Shown here piece after piece: positions 43,093 to 52,221 of a stretch of 64,000 nucleotides of DNA (the stretch's first letter is position 1; each line of letters starts with the position of its first letter). The notes beneath the pieces were generated by a model that was not told the origin of the DNA, did no database searches, and saw only the letters and a program-made list of their open reading frames with translations. Position numbers and translations under genes: made by a program. Location of the stretch: positions 1,728,001 to 1,792,000 of the forward strand of contig NZ_CP015207.1 in assembly GCF_002101375.1 (NCBI RefSeq). The letters are read 5' to 3'. The stretch comes from Sporosarcina ureae. GTDB lineage: Bacteria; Bacillota; Bacilli; Bacillales_A; Planococcaceae.

Positions 43093-44541
43093 TTATTCAA
43101 GTTGCGCCTCAAGTTCCAACTTCGCTTCTTGCTCATTCATTTCCACAATTTCTTCAGATGTCATTTTGACAATAGAAAAACCGGTTAAAGCATAGATAAT
43201 CGAAATCAGAGGTACAGCGAAATTCAATATAGCGTATGGGCCGTATTCTACTACACTGACACCGAGCGTACCAAATATAAACACACCACAAGTATTCCAA
43301 GGAATAAATACGGATGTAAGTGTCCCACCGTCTTCCAGTGCACGCGACAGGTTCTTCGAGCTCAATCCCATATCTTTATATGTCTTACTAAACATTCTGG
43401 AAGGTACAACAATCGAAACGTATTGTTCAGAACAAGTGGCATTGGTCATGACACATGCACCAATCGTTGAAATAATTAATGTAGACGTCGACTTTACCAC
43501 TTTCAGCAATTGCATCATAATTGCCCGTAACATACCTGAATACTCAAGAATACCACCGAAGGTCATGGCCACAATAGTCATAGAGACGGTATACATCATA
43601 CTATCTAAGCCACCGCCATTAAATAGTTTATCAACTAGCTGGTTGCCTGTCTCGATTGCGAAACCACTTTGCAGAGCACCGAGCGCATCTGCAAAAGTCC
43701 CCGATTGAATAGTTACTTGCGCTAAAAAACCTAAAACAATTCCAATAATCAATGCCGGTACTGCAGGAATCTTCATTGCGACCATTACGATGACTACCAA
43801 TGGAACTAGCAATAGCCAGGGCGATATAACGAAGTTCTCTTGCATGACTTGGGACGTTTTTGCAATCGACGTCAATTCAGCTTCACCCGATCCAAATTTT
43901 CTTCCCAAGAATGTAAACACAGCCAAAGCTATAACTAATCCAGGAATCGTCGTATACAACATATGTTTAATATGATCGAACAAATCCGTTCCTGTAAGAC
44001 CTGCGGCTAAGTTGGTTGTGTCCGATAGTGGTGACATCTTATCTCCAAAGTACGCGCCAGAAATTACAGCCCCCGCTACCATACCAGCAGGAATTCCCAT
44101 ACTTAAGCCGATACCCATACCTGCTACACCAATTGTTGCCATTGTGGACCATGAACTACCGATCGCTAAGGAAACGATAGCACAAATTAACGCAATCGCA
44201 ACAAGGAACCAAGATGGTGTAATGATTTTCAATCCATAAAATATCATCGTAGCGACAATTCCACCGCCCATCCATGAGCCAATCACTAATCCAACGAGCA
44301 TAATAATGATTACTGCAGGAAGTGCTAAGCGAATTCCCTTGTACATCATTTCTTCGATCTCTTTCCAAGAGAAACCATGGCGCCAAGCGACAAGAGCTGC
44401 AATGGAAGTACCTACTATTAACGGCATATGCGGACCTTGCTCTAGTTTTACCACCGTTACAATCATAACCATAATCATTAATACTAGTGGCAGGATCGCC
44501 CACCAAAAACTTATATCCTTTTTCTGTCTCTGTGTTTCCAT
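43093..44541 (-). CDS. nhaC: Na+/H+ antiporter, NhaC family
   Basis: 482 aa, about twelve membrane segments. Typical NhaC segments: MGGGIVATMIFYGL, IGSSWSTMATIGVAGMGIG, GAVISGAYFGDKMSPLSDTTNLAAG (with the conserved acidic ion-binding Asp), and TNATCSEQYVSIVVPSRMF. Might instead be a malate/lactate or amino-acid antiporter, as some NhaC relatives are. ATG at 44541 follows GGGGGAAATC. A promoter with cre-like sites lies upstream. Confidence 0.9.
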   Translation of the reverse strand: METQRQKKDISFWWAILPLVLMIMVMIVTVVKLEQGPHMPLIVGTSIAALVAWRHGFSWKEIEEMMYKGIRLALPAVIIIMLVGLVIGSWMGGGIVATMIFYGLKIITPSWFLVAIALICAIVSLAIGSSWSTMATIGVAGMGIGLSMGIPAGMVAGAVISGAYFGDKMSPLSDTTNLAAGLTGTDLFDHIKHMLYTTIPGLVIALAVFTFLGRKFGSGEAELTSIAKTSQVMQENFVISPWLLLVPLVVIVMVAMKIPAVPALIIGIVLGFLAQVTIQSGTFADALGALQSGFAIETGNQLVDKLFNGGGLDSMMYTVSMTIVAMTFGGILEYSGMLRAIMMQLLKVVKSTSTLIISTIGACVMTNATCSEQYVSIVVPSRMFSKTYKDMGLSSKNLSRALEDGGTLTSVFIPWNTCGVFIFGTLGVSVVEYGPYAILNFAVPLISIIYALTGFSIVKMTSEEIVEMNEQEAKLELEAQLE

Positions 44542-44599
44542 GATTTCCCCCACCAATCTCCAGATAATTCTAAACCGTCGCCATACTGTCGTTTAACTT

Positions 44600-44629
44600 A
44601 TAGTAAGCGTTTCCTGAATTGCTTGTCAA
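44600..44629 (-). promoter_or_regulatory. SigA promoter of nhaC
   Basis: TTGACA and TACTAT spaced 18 bp on the minus strand, about 60 bp upstream of the start codon. A cre-like AGGAAACGCTTACT overlaps the -10 box. Confidence 0.7.
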
Positions 44630-44637
44630 TGCAAATT

Positions 44638-44652
44638 TTGTAAGCGTTTTCG
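44638..44652. promoter_or_regulatory. cre-like site upstream of nhaC promoter
   Basis: Minus-strand CGAAAACGCTTACAA, or TTGTAAGCGTTTTCG on the plus strand, fits the cre consensus with a single mismatch. Just upstream of the -35 box. Confidence 0.45.
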
Positions 44653-44671
44653 AAACATGCTTTTTGCACAT

Positions 44672-44701
44672 AAAAAGACAGCCGCACTTGGCGACTGTCT
44701 T
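44672..44701 (-). terminator. Terminator after the MDR oxidoreductase gene
   Basis: AAGACAGTCGCC-aagt-GCGGCTGTCTT followed by TTTATG on the minus strand. Confidence 0.85.
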
Positions 44702-44714
44702 GTAAATATTTGTC

Positions 44715-45635
44715 TCACTTATTCATCGATAATACTAATTTCCCCCTGGCATGTCTCGTCTGTGTTTTTTTTAAAGCTTCAAACCCTTCAGCAAAAGGAT
44801 AGACTTCCTCTATGACCAGTTTCATATCATTATCTGCAATGCGCTTCACCATTCGGCTCAGTTCATTACGTATATCCAATTGATGCGATACTATTTCTAC
44901 TGACACTCCGCGCTCAGAAGGTACTTGATCACCCGAAATACTGGTGACATGTCCACCGTCTTTCACTACCTTCATACTGTCTGTCGTCGTTTTTGGCTGT
45001 ACTGCAATGGCTGCGTCCACGCCTCCAGGCATCCAGTCAGTAATCTGCTGTTGCCAATTTGCATCGCGATAATCTACTGTAAAGTCGGCACCCAGCTCCT
45101 TCATATACTGATGATTCCTTTTCGAAGCTGAACTTGCCACTACATATCCCTTTTCTTTTGCTAATTGAATCAAAAATGTACCAATCGCACCGGACGCACC
45201 AGCAATAAATATAGAATTCCCAGGCCGAAGTTGCAGTGGCTCAATTGCTTTTAATGCCGTATTGCCAGCTACCGGAATAGCCGCTGCTTGCTCAAACGTC
45301 ATATTTTCAGGGATACGGAAGCTGAGAGAATCTTTATGGACCGCTACGTATTCTGCCCACGTTCCGCCTTTTGGCTGCAGCATGCTGATAAACGCAATCC
45401 GGTCGCCTTTTTCATAGGACGAAACAGAACTTCCTACTTCTTGTACCACTCCGGCGGCTTCGATTCCAATTGTGTACGGATAAGAAATATTCTGTGGCAG
45501 AAAGTATTCATCATGTATTCCTACACCTATTGCCCGAACTTCAATCAGAAGCTCATCATTATTTATTTCCGGAACAGGGACTTCCAATAAAGCAATGTCA
45601 TTTGTTTTTGCACTCTGTTTAACAATCGCTTTCAT
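44715..45635 (-). CDS. NAD(P)-dependent quinone oxidoreductase-like (MDR family, zinc-free)
   Basis: 306 aa. GroES-like N-terminal domain (VPEINNDELLIEVRAIGVG, GIEAAGVVQEVG, GDRIAFI) and Rossmann domain with FIAGASGAIGTFLIQLAKEKG. The Cys/His zinc ligands of alcohol dehydrogenases are missing, placing it with quinone oxidoreductases. Stand-alone gene. It likely reduces quinones or enones using NADPH. Confidence 0.88.
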   Translation of the reverse strand: MKAIVKQSAKTNDIALLEVPVPEINNDELLIEVRAIGVGIHDEYFLPQNISYPYTIGIEAAGVVQEVGSSVSSYEKGDRIAFISMLQPKGGTWAEYVAVHKDSLSFRIPENMTFEQAAAIPVAGNTALKAIEPLQLRPGNSIFIAGASGAIGTFLIQLAKEKGYVVASSASKRNHQYMKELGADFTVDYRDANWQQQITDWMPGGVDAAIAVQPKTTTDSMKVVKDGGHVTSISGDQVPSERGVSVEIVSHQLDIRNELSRMVKRIADNDMKLVIEEVYPFAEGFEALKKTQTRHARGKLVLSMNK

Positions 45636-45785
45636 ATTATCCTCCCCTTCTATTTCATACTAAGTTAATCTTACCGTTTCTCTTCCATTAATTCGAAGAA
45701 ATCAGCTCCTATGTAGAATACGTTTATAAAACTTCACAAACGGGAATAATATAAAGTACTTACAAAAATGGGAGGCGCGCTGCCA

Positions 45786-46637
45786 TTGACAGCTAATATA
45801 CAAAAAACTGATTCTATAAAATGTATAACGGAATACGATACGTTACGCCGAGTCATTTTATGCCCGCCAGAATTTATGGCGATCGATGAAGTCATTAACG
45901 AAGTACAGAAAAAGTATGAAGATGAAAATATCGATATACAACGTGCAATGAGTCAGCACGCAGAATTTGAAAAGCTCTTGAAAGAAAATGGAGTGGAAGT
46001 CATCACGCTCCCTACTTCTGAAAAATACCCTGAACAAGTTTTTACACGAGATATCGGATTCACGATCGGCAATGATGTATTCATTGCCGACTTAGCTGCA
46101 AATATTCGAAAAGGTGAAGAAATCACACTCAAAGAATGGCTGGTTGCGCAAGATATTCCCTATCAGTCCGCCACCGATCGAATGGAAGGTGGCGACATTA
46201 TCGTCGACCGTGATACGATCTATATCGGTATCAGCAGCCGTACATCCGTGGAAGCGGTCAGTAAACTCGAAGGAAAATTGCCTGATCATAACATTAAGCG
46301 AATTCCGTTCGATGGGCGCTACTTACATTTGGATTGCGTCTTCAATCTTCTGTCATCCAAGAAAGCACTCTACTTCCCTGCCGCTTTTGATCAGCAAACA
46401 ATCGATTTGTTTGCTGCTTCCTATGAGCTTATTGAAGTAGCCGAGGATGAACAGTTCTCACTTGGTACGAATGTACTTTCAATAGGCAACAATAAAGTAT
46501 TCAGCTTGCCTCAAAATGAAAAAGTGAATAAAGACTTGCGTGCACACGGTTTTAAAGTCATTGAGGTCGACTTTTCTGAAATCATTAAATCAGGCGGTTC
46601 GTTCAGATGTTGCTCGATGCCTGTAGAACGCGGTTAA
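45786..46637 (+). CDS. DDAH/amidinotransferase-family hydrolase
   Basis: 283 aa pentein-fold enzyme. Catalytic features: Asp/Glu in FTRDIGFTIG and MEGGDIIVD, His in RYLHLDCVFN and nucleophile Cys in GGSFRCCSMP. Related Bacillus YkgA-type proteins are annotated as dimethylarginine dimethylaminohydrolases, but substrates in Bacillales are uncertain. I place the start at TTG 45786 because GGGAGG is 10 nt upstream; an ATG at 45768 is contiguous with that RBS and has none itself. Confidence 0.85.
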   Translation: MTANIQKTDSIKCITEYDTLRRVILCPPEFMAIDEVINEVQKKYEDENIDIQRAMSQHAEFEKLLKENGVEVITLPTSEKYPEQVFTRDIGFTIGNDVFIADLAANIRKGEEITLKEWLVAQDIPYQSATDRMEGGDIIVDRDTIYIGISSRTSVEAVSKLEGKLPDHNIKRIPFDGRYLHLDCVFNLLSSKKALYFPAAFDQQTIDLFAASYELIEVAEDEQFSLGTNVLSIGNNKVFSLPQNEKVNKDLRAHGFKVIEVDFSEIIKSGGSFRCCSMPVERG

Positions 46638-46645
46638 AGAGAAAG

Positions 46646-46698
46646 ACTGAAGTCAATCACCACACTAGTTAGTGTGCTGATTATGCTTCAGTTTTTTT
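46646..46698 (+). terminator. Terminator after the DDAH-like gene
   Basis: ACTGAAG..CACACTAG-TTAGTGTG..CTTCAGT followed by TTTTTT: a two-part stem with a CACACTA inner helix. Confidence 0.85.
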
Positions 46699-46894
46699 AT
46701 TCGAGTACATCTATATAGTAGTTTTGCTCATCATTCAGCTCAGGTATATCGAGCTCAATTGATTCAGGAATCGACAAGTGAATTGTCATGACACCCGACA
46801 CGGTCCCCGAGGAATTCCCATGTGTTTTTTCTCCTGTAGACTGATTCAATAGGTTTGAGTTATGGTAAAGCACCTACTAACCATACATATGTTA

Positions 46895-48529
46895 TTACTG
46901 TAATGTATGCAAAGTTTCTTCTTCTTTTTTAGAAGTCAGCGGCTTTGTATCCTTGGAGGAAACTAATGGAATCGCGCGCAGGAAGATCGTGACAATGACT
47001 GCTACTATCATAATGCCTGCACCGGCAAAGAACGTTGTTGTCAATGCATCACTGAATACATCCTTGACCGAAGCGATCATGTCTGCCGCCACACTTTGCA
47101 ATTCTACCGGCAAACCATTTTGAATTGCTTCTAGTTTTGGTTGATTCATCAAAATTTCCGGATTCATTAACTGCCCTAGTTGCTGCGCTTGTTCAGGCGG
47201 TATTTTTGACGTATCGACTACACTGCCTTCTTCAGCGAGCATCTCTTTTATCCCGGAGGCCATTCGTGAACTCATGATAGCTCCTAAAATCCCGATACCC
47301 ATCGTATTGCCGAGTGAACGGAACAGTTGGGAAGACGCGGATGCGACGCCGAGCTGTCGTAAGCTGACAGCGTTTTGTACCGTTAATGAGAAAACGGGCA
47401 TACTTGCTCCAAGTCCAACGCCAATAATACATAGATACACAATCATCACATACACTGGCGTAGTAATCGTGATCGTCGACAGTAAAAAGATCCCCACTGT
47501 CGTAACGCTTAAGCCGATAATCGCCAGTCCTTTATATTTACCAGCCTTGGTCATATAGGCTCCCGCAAAGGTGGTAGCAAATACCATGAAAATCGACATC
47601 GGCATCATAATGAGCCCTGAACCGCTTGGTGAAATCCCTTTTACTCCTTGAATGAAGAATGGTGTATAAATCATGACACCCATCATCCCCATTCCAAGAA
47701 GGAATCCAGCGAGATTCGAAATCGTTACGATATCATTTTTAAACAATGACAATGGAAGTACAGGTGTCTTCACTTTTGTCTCTGTAATTATGAAGGCAAT
47801 CAATGCCACCACAGTCAATGCGAATAAACTGAGAATCTGCCAGGAAGACCAAGCAAATTTCCCTGCTCCTTCCCCCGCTAAACTGAATGACATTAACAAA
47901 GCAACAATCGTGACCGTTAGGAAGAATGAGCCAAAGTAATCGATAGATTCCCCTTCACGACGCGGAACTTTCGGGAATAGCTTGAAGATCATGGCAAACG
48001 CAATAATTCCAAGCGGCAAGAACACCCAGAATACCCAGTGCCAGTCAAGATTATCTACAATATACCCGCCCATCAATGGGCCTAAGACACTTGAAATGCC
48101 AAAAATACCACTCATTAAACCGGTCCACTTTGCCCTTTCACGTGGTAAATATAAATCACCGACCGCAGTAAACGCGGTAGACATGATCATACCCGCACCA
48201 ACTCCCGTAATCCCACGGTACACGATTAGTTGGAAAATATCAGCAGATAGACCAGATAAAAATGCGCCTATTACGAAGATCCCGATACCGCCAAGCAGAA
48301 ACGGTTTTCGTCCATAAATATCAGACAGTTTCCCTACCAATATAGTAGCTACCGCCATCGTCAGTAAGTAAATCGTTATCACCCATGTATAATAGTCCAA
48401 ACCGCCAAGTGTCGCAATGATTCGTGGCATCGCAACACCGATAATCGTTTGATTGATCGCAGAGAAAAACATTGCCGTCATAATCGCAATCATGATGGTT
48501 ACTTTCTGTTTATCATTCAAATCGTTCAT
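46895..48529 (-). CDS. DHA2-family drug exporter (EmrB/QacA type MFS)
   Basis: 544 aa, fourteen membrane segments. Motif A GKLSDIYGRKPFLLG, motif C-like GIFGISSVLGPLMGGYIVDNLDWHWVFW and the N-terminal FSAINQTIIGVAMPRI are typical of proton-driven multidrug exporters. Starts with the stop of a MarR regulator (4-bp overlap), so both are made together and the efflux pump should respond to the regulator's ligand. Confidence 0.9.
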   Translation of the reverse strand: MNDLNDKQKVTIMIAIMTAMFFSAINQTIIGVAMPRIIATLGGLDYYTWVITIYLLTMAVATILVGKLSDIYGRKPFLLGGIGIFVIGAFLSGLSADIFQLIVYRGITGVGAGMIMSTAFTAVGDLYLPRERAKWTGLMSGIFGISSVLGPLMGGYIVDNLDWHWVFWVFLPLGIIAFAMIFKLFPKVPRREGESIDYFGSFFLTVTIVALLMSFSLAGEGAGKFAWSSWQILSLFALTVVALIAFIITETKVKTPVLPLSLFKNDIVTISNLAGFLLGMGMMGVMIYTPFFIQGVKGISPSGSGLIMMPMSIFMVFATTFAGAYMTKAGKYKGLAIIGLSVTTVGIFLLSTITITTPVYVMIVYLCIIGVGLGASMPVFSLTVQNAVSLRQLGVASASSQLFRSLGNTMGIGILGAIMSSRMASGIKEMLAEEGSVVDTSKIPPEQAQQLGQLMNPEILMNQPKLEAIQNGLPVELQSVAADMIASVKDVFSDALTTTFFAGAGIMIVAVIVTIFLRAIPLVSSKDTKPLTSKKEEETLHTLQ

Positions 48530-48978
48530 ATATTGTTTTCCTCTCTAATCGTAGTGATGACACTGGATGCTTCTTCGAACGTATCAATGAATTGCTGTAA
48601 CTCTTCTTCCGTTAAATGCGCAAATACGGTCTTCATCGTTTGTCGACCTTGCGTCCGTAATTCCGACATAGTCTCTCTGCCTTTGTCTGTTATTTTCAGA
48701 TAGACAACGCGACGATCTTTCTCATCACGAAATCTTTCTACATAACCGTGTTCGATCAATTTGTCAGAGGCACTTGTTACCGCTCCTGCCGTTAGATTCA
48801 GGGCACTTGCCAGTTCAGACATACGCATCGTGCCACGGCGTTCCAAAGTAAAGACCAAGTGTGACTGCGAACCAGGAAAATGCTCGTCAAAAATCTTCTT
48901 CCAGATCTGCCCCATATTCCGTGTCACTTGCCAAAACAATTCCTCGAAACGGGAAAACAACTCTTTTTCATCTGCCAC
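48526..48978 (-). CDS. MarR-family transcriptional regulator
   Basis: 150 aa. Winged helix with MRMSELASALNLTAGAVTSASDKLIEHGYVERFRDEKDRR (about 55-95), flanked by helices for dimerisation. GTG at 48978 has GGAGG 8 nt upstream. Overlaps the exporter gene. A perfect 19-bp palindrome over the promoter is the likely operator. Confidence 0.92.
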   Translation of the reverse strand: MADEKELFSRFEELFWQVTRNMGQIWKKIFDEHFPGSQSHLVFTLERRGTMRMSELASALNLTAGAVTSASDKLIEHGYVERFRDEKDRRVVYLKITDKGRETMSELRTQGRQTMKTVFAHLTEEELQQFIDTFEEASSVITTIREENNI

Positions 48979-49013
48979 TGGCCATACCTCCAATATATAA
49001 TTTAATCGCCAAA

Positions 49014-49032
49014 TACTTTAATGATTAAAGTA
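49014..49032. promoter_or_regulatory. MarR operator palindrome
   Basis: TACTTTAATGATTAAAGTA is a perfect palindrome about the central G. It overlaps the -10 box of the marR-exporter promoter, so binding should block polymerase. Confidence 0.85.
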
Positions 49033-49057
49033 TAATGCTCAAAAAATATGTTGTCAA
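49029..49057 (-). promoter_or_regulatory. SigA promoter of the marR-exporter operon
   Basis: TTGACA and TATACT spaced by 17 bp on the minus strand, a near-consensus promoter overlapped by the palindromic operator. Confidence 0.85.
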
Positions 49058-49133
49058 ATAATGATTTAAATGAATAAATAGATCATCTTATACACATCCT
49101 ATCTACTTACACTGTATGTTAGGAGTGAATAAG

Positions 49134-49466
49134 ATGAATACAGTAAAGGATTTTCCTATTCAACAAAACAGATTATTGAATGTGGGCTTTCTATTAGCTT
49201 GCCTTTGTTTATTAGACGCCCTATTCACTGATTACGGTTTGCGAACCGGCCACATAGAGGAAGCTAATCTGTTTGTCGCATTTATGTATGAAACAAGCAT
49301 TTTTTTGTTTTATGCCGTCAAATTAGGTTTGCCGCTACTGCTTTTATATCTGCTAACCATTCGATCGTCGGGAGTCGTCGTGCGCATTACCTTGACGACT
49401 GCCTTATTTCTTTATATTGCTGTGTTGTTCATTCATATTTTTTGGTTAATTGTAGTGGCGTTTTGA
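49134..49466 (+). CDS. DUF5658-like small membrane protein
   Basis: 110 aa with three to four hydrophobic segments. The N-terminal membrane segment ends LDALFTDYGLRTGHIEEANLF, resembling the DxxxTxxGLxxGxxxEANP signature of DUF5658-type proteins. Function unknown. ATG 49134 has AGGAG about 8 nt upstream. Confidence 0.65.
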   Translation: MNTVKDFPIQQNRLLNVGFLLACLCLLDALFTDYGLRTGHIEEANLFVAFMYETSIFLFYAVKLGLPLLLLYLLTIRSSGVVVRITLTTALFLYIAVLFIHIFWLIVVAF

Positions 49467-49540
49467 AATGATAGTATCCTTCCTGCAAACCGTATGTATT
49501 GTATACTGTATATATGAATATGCGGAAAGAAGGGAACTTA

Positions 49541-50200
49541 TTGAACATTTCTCCAACATTACGAACGTTGGCAATCGGGTTGCCACGTACTTTGCAGACA
49601 ATGAGTGGAAAAGAATTTGTCAGCGCTATATGTAAACAAACATCTGCGGAAGTCTATCTTTCTAAAGAAGGTTTTCAAGGTGATGGGATTGCTGATACGA
49701 AACATCATGGTGGACCTGATCGCGCAGTCTGTATCTATCCGGGGGAGCATTACACTTTCTGGGAAAAAGAGTTCTCCTGCATATTGCCCTCTTCTACTTT
49801 CGGAGAAAACCTCACAGTGGACGGGATGCTAGAGGAAGACATATGCATCGGAGACATTTTCCAGGTAGGTGAAGCCATTATTCAAGTAACGCAAGGTCGG
49901 GTTCCTTGCAGCACAATTAGTAAGCGTACTGGCTTGCCTAATCTGATGAAAGAGATGGTCAACACTGGATTCACAGGCTATTTATGCCGTGTCGTGAAAG
50001 AAGGAATTGTTCGTTCAGATTCTGCAATTACTTTGCTTCAACAAGATCCAAACGAAGTTTCCATCCTCTATGCAAATGAAGTGTATTTTCAGCGCCCTAA
50101 AGATGTGGAAGGATTGAAGCGAATTTTAGAAGTCGATGCACTGGCTAAAGAGTGGCAAGACATGCTGATGAAACGGCTAGAGAAGCTCAAGAATATCTAA
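49541..50200 (+). CDS. MOSC-domain protein (YiiM-like)
   Basis: 219 aa. The MOSC domain (about 35-165) has GDGIADTKHHGGPDRAV, FGENLTVDGM, IGDIFQVGEAIIQVTQGRVPC with the conserved cysteine, and a following 3-alpha region. YiiM-type proteins reduce N-hydroxylated compounds with a molybdenum cofactor. TTG start at 49541 with GAAGG 7 nt upstream; earlier in-frame ATGs lack an RBS. Confidence 0.85.
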   Translation: MNISPTLRTLAIGLPRTLQTMSGKEFVSAICKQTSAEVYLSKEGFQGDGIADTKHHGGPDRAVCIYPGEHYTFWEKEFSCILPSSTFGENLTVDGMLEEDICIGDIFQVGEAIIQVTQGRVPCSTISKRTGLPNLMKEMVNTGFTGYLCRVVKEGIVRSDSAITLLQQDPNEVSILYANEVYFQRPKDVEGLKRILEVDALAKEWQDMLMKRLEKLKNI

Positions 50201-50202
50201 AT

Positions 50203-50252
50203 AAAAGAACTGACACTACGATAGTTACATATCGTCCGTCAGTTCTTTTTTT
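50203..50252. terminator. Terminator between MOSC and ferredoxin-reductase genes
   Basis: AAAGAACTGAC..GATA-gttaca-TATC..GTCAGTTCTTTTTTT between two convergent genes; the T run serves the plus strand best, and a shorter run serves the minus strand. Confidence 0.88.
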
Positions 50253-50254
50253 GT

Positions 50255-51301
50255 TTATATGAGCTGTTTGACCAATTCACGATTTCGTTCCTTGAAGAGT
50301 TCATTGTGAGAAGATACCATACCATTTTCATTTGCTTCGGGATCAATATAGAGTTTGGCGCAGTTCACAGCATTCGCTGCATCCTGAAATGCCCCTGCTA
50401 TTAAATGTAGTTTGCCTGTGTGGCTCAGTACATCCCCTGCCGCATACATCCCCTCTATAGACGTAGCACTCGTGCACGTTCCGGCAATCTGTTTATGTTC
50501 CGTTAGTTCAACACCTAGTTGCTGGTCGCCAATTAACGAAGTATCACGCTCGTAACCGTGATTAATGATGACTTCATCTACGGCTATCGTGGTAACTGTT
50601 TCTTCTTCATTGTCTCGTAGCTCCACTTTCTCAATTGAACTATGATCCGCAGACGCAATGAATCGAGATATATTCGTATTAAAGTGACAGACCACACCAC
50701 TCTCAAAGAGTTGTCGCACTTGCGCTTCATGGCCGTTTAAATTCTCTTTTCGATAAGTTAGGTACACTTTCTTAGCGATCGGTTGCAGTTCATTGGCCCA
50801 GTCAATTGCCGCGTTCCCACCGCCTGAAATCAGGACGGTCTTTCCTTTGAAACGTCTTAAAGATTTTACCGTATAGTTCAAATTCGACACTTCAAAGCGT
50901 TCTGCGCCTTCCACTTCAATCTTCTGTGGATTCAAAATACCTGTACCAGTTGCTACTATTACGGTTTTGCTGTAATGAACAGTACCGGATGAGCCATGTA
51001 ATGCAAAATGCTTGTCTGCTATCTTTTCGATCTTCACTATTTTCTCATTGAGCACGACTTCCGGATCAAAAGTTAACCCTTGGGCCACAAGCCGTTCAAT
51101 TACCTGCGCTCCTGGTGCCGGTGTCATACCGCCAATATCCCAAATCATTTTTTCTGGGTAGACATGGATCTTTCCACCAAGTTGCTGCTGGTATTCAATG
51201 ATTTTCGTCTTCATTTCACGCAATCCACTATAAAAAGCAGCATATAACCCCGCAGGTCCGCCGCCGATAATCGTTACGTCCAGTAGCTGATCTTGTTTCA
51301 T
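50255..51301 (-). CDS. yumC: Ferredoxin/flavodoxin-NADP+ reductase, thioredoxin-reductase-like (YumC type)
   Basis: 348 aa. FAD-binding IIGGGPAGLYAAFYSG near the N-terminus, IWDIGGMTPAPG, NADPH site VLISGGGNAAIDWANEL and GMYAAGDVL near the C-terminus; the CxxC of thioredoxin reductases is missing, as in Bacillus FNR2. It supplies electrons to ferredoxins and to Fur-regulated siderophore-iron release. ATG at 51301 with GGGAGAAG upstream. Divergent from a siderophore operon across a Fur box. Confidence 0.9.
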   Translation of the reverse strand: MKQDQLLDVTIIGGGPAGLYAAFYSGLREMKTKIIEYQQQLGGKIHVYPEKMIWDIGGMTPAPGAQVIERLVAQGLTFDPEVVLNEKIVKIEKIADKHFALHGSSGTVHYSKTVIVATGTGILNPQKIEVEGAERFEVSNLNYTVKSLRRFKGKTVLISGGGNAAIDWANELQPIAKKVYLTYRKENLNGHEAQVRQLFESGVVCHFNTNISRFIASADHSSIEKVELRDNEEETVTTIAVDEVIINHGYERDTSLIGDQQLGVELTEHKQIAGTCTSATSIEGMYAAGDVLSHTGKLHLIAGAFQDAANAVNCAKLYIDPEANENGMVSSHNELFKERNRELVKQLI

Positions 51302-51371
51302 TCCATCTTCTCCCTTATAAATAATTATTGACATCACTTGCATTTCAATTTATAGTTTTCATTGTAACGAT

Positions 51372-51390
51372 ATTGATAATCATTATCAAT
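51372..51390. promoter_or_regulatory. Fur box
   Basis: ATTGATAATCATTATCAAT is a perfect 19-bp palindrome containing the classical 7-1-7 TGATAAT-C-ATTATCA. It lies between divergent yumC and siderophore-uptake genes and should repress both when iron is plentiful. Confidence 0.93.
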
Positions 51391-51423
51391 GATTACTTAG
51401 TAGGAAAGGTATGATTTCACGAA

Positions 51424-52218
51424 ATGGCTCGCTTGTATGCAGAAAATCTACACGTTTCATACGATGATCACCTGATTGTTAAAGGGTTATCGGTTCAAAT
51501 ACCTGACAAGAAAGTAACTGCCATTATCGGAGCAAACGGATGTGGCAAATCAACTTTTCTAAAAGCCGTCACGCGCTTAATTCCGCATCAGTCAGGAGAA
51601 GTGATAATAGATGGCGAAAATATTGTTAAACAAAAGACGAAGCAGCTCGCGCAAAAGATGGCTATTCTTCCTCAGACACAAGAAGCTGCCAGCGGTTTAA
51701 CAGTTGGTGAATTGGTATCCTACGGTAGATTTCCTTACCAGAATGCACTGGGACGTTTGACAGCGCGTGATATGGATGTTATCAATTGGGCGCTTGAAGT
51801 CACCAATACGACTGATTTCAAATACCGTCAAGTCGATGCATTATCCGGTGGTCAACGCCAGCGTGTTTGGATCGCGATGGCACTTGCCCAGGAAACAGAT
51901 ATCATCTTCCTAGATGAGCCGACTACCTATTTAGATATGGCACATCAACTAGAAGTGCTAGAGCTATTGCAAAGGCTTAATGAAGAGCAGCAACGCACCA
52001 TTGTCATGGTCCTTCATGATTTGAATCAAGCAGCACGTTTTGCCGATTTTATCATTGCCATGAAAGATGGAGACATTGTATGCGCAGGCGTGTGCGAGGA
52101 CGTAATACGGCCAGATATACTGCGAGAAGTATTTCGAATTGATGCCGAAATTGGAACGGATCCAAGAACGGGCAAACCGTTATGTATCACATATGATCTA
52201 TTAAAAGGAGACGAATAA
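51424..52218 (+). CDS. Iron-siderophore ABC transporter ATP-binding protein
   Basis: 264 aa. Walker A GANGCGKSTF, Q-loop LPQTQEAA, signature LSGGQRQRVWIAMA, Walker B IIFLDEPTTYLD, H-loop VLHDLNQAAR; the last is typical of FecE/FhuC-type cobalamin/siderophore ATPases. The AAAGG before ATG 51424 is about 14 nt upstream, an unusually long spacing. First gene of a four-gene Fur-regulated operon, 3 bp before the binding-protein gene. Confidence 0.92.
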   Translation: MARLYAENLHVSYDDHLIVKGLSVQIPDKKVTAIIGANGCGKSTFLKAVTRLIPHQSGEVIIDGENIVKQKTKQLAQKMAILPQTQEAASGLTVGELVSYGRFPYQNALGRLTARDMDVINWALEVTNTTDFKYRQVDALSGGQRQRVWIAMALAQETDIIFLDEPTTYLDMAHQLEVLELLQRLNEEQQRTIVMVLHDLNQAARFADFIIAMKDGDIVCAGVCEDVIRPDILREVFRIDAEIGTDPRTGKPLCITYDLLKGDE

Positions 52219-52221
52219 CTG

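Noticed and set aside
46699-46894. A frame on the minus strand (about 50-58 codons, ending LDIPELNDEQNYYIDVLE) between the DDAH terminator and the DHA2 exporter
   Set aside because: No convincing ribosome site, uncertain start, and no family recognised; it could be a remnant, so it is not listed as a gene.
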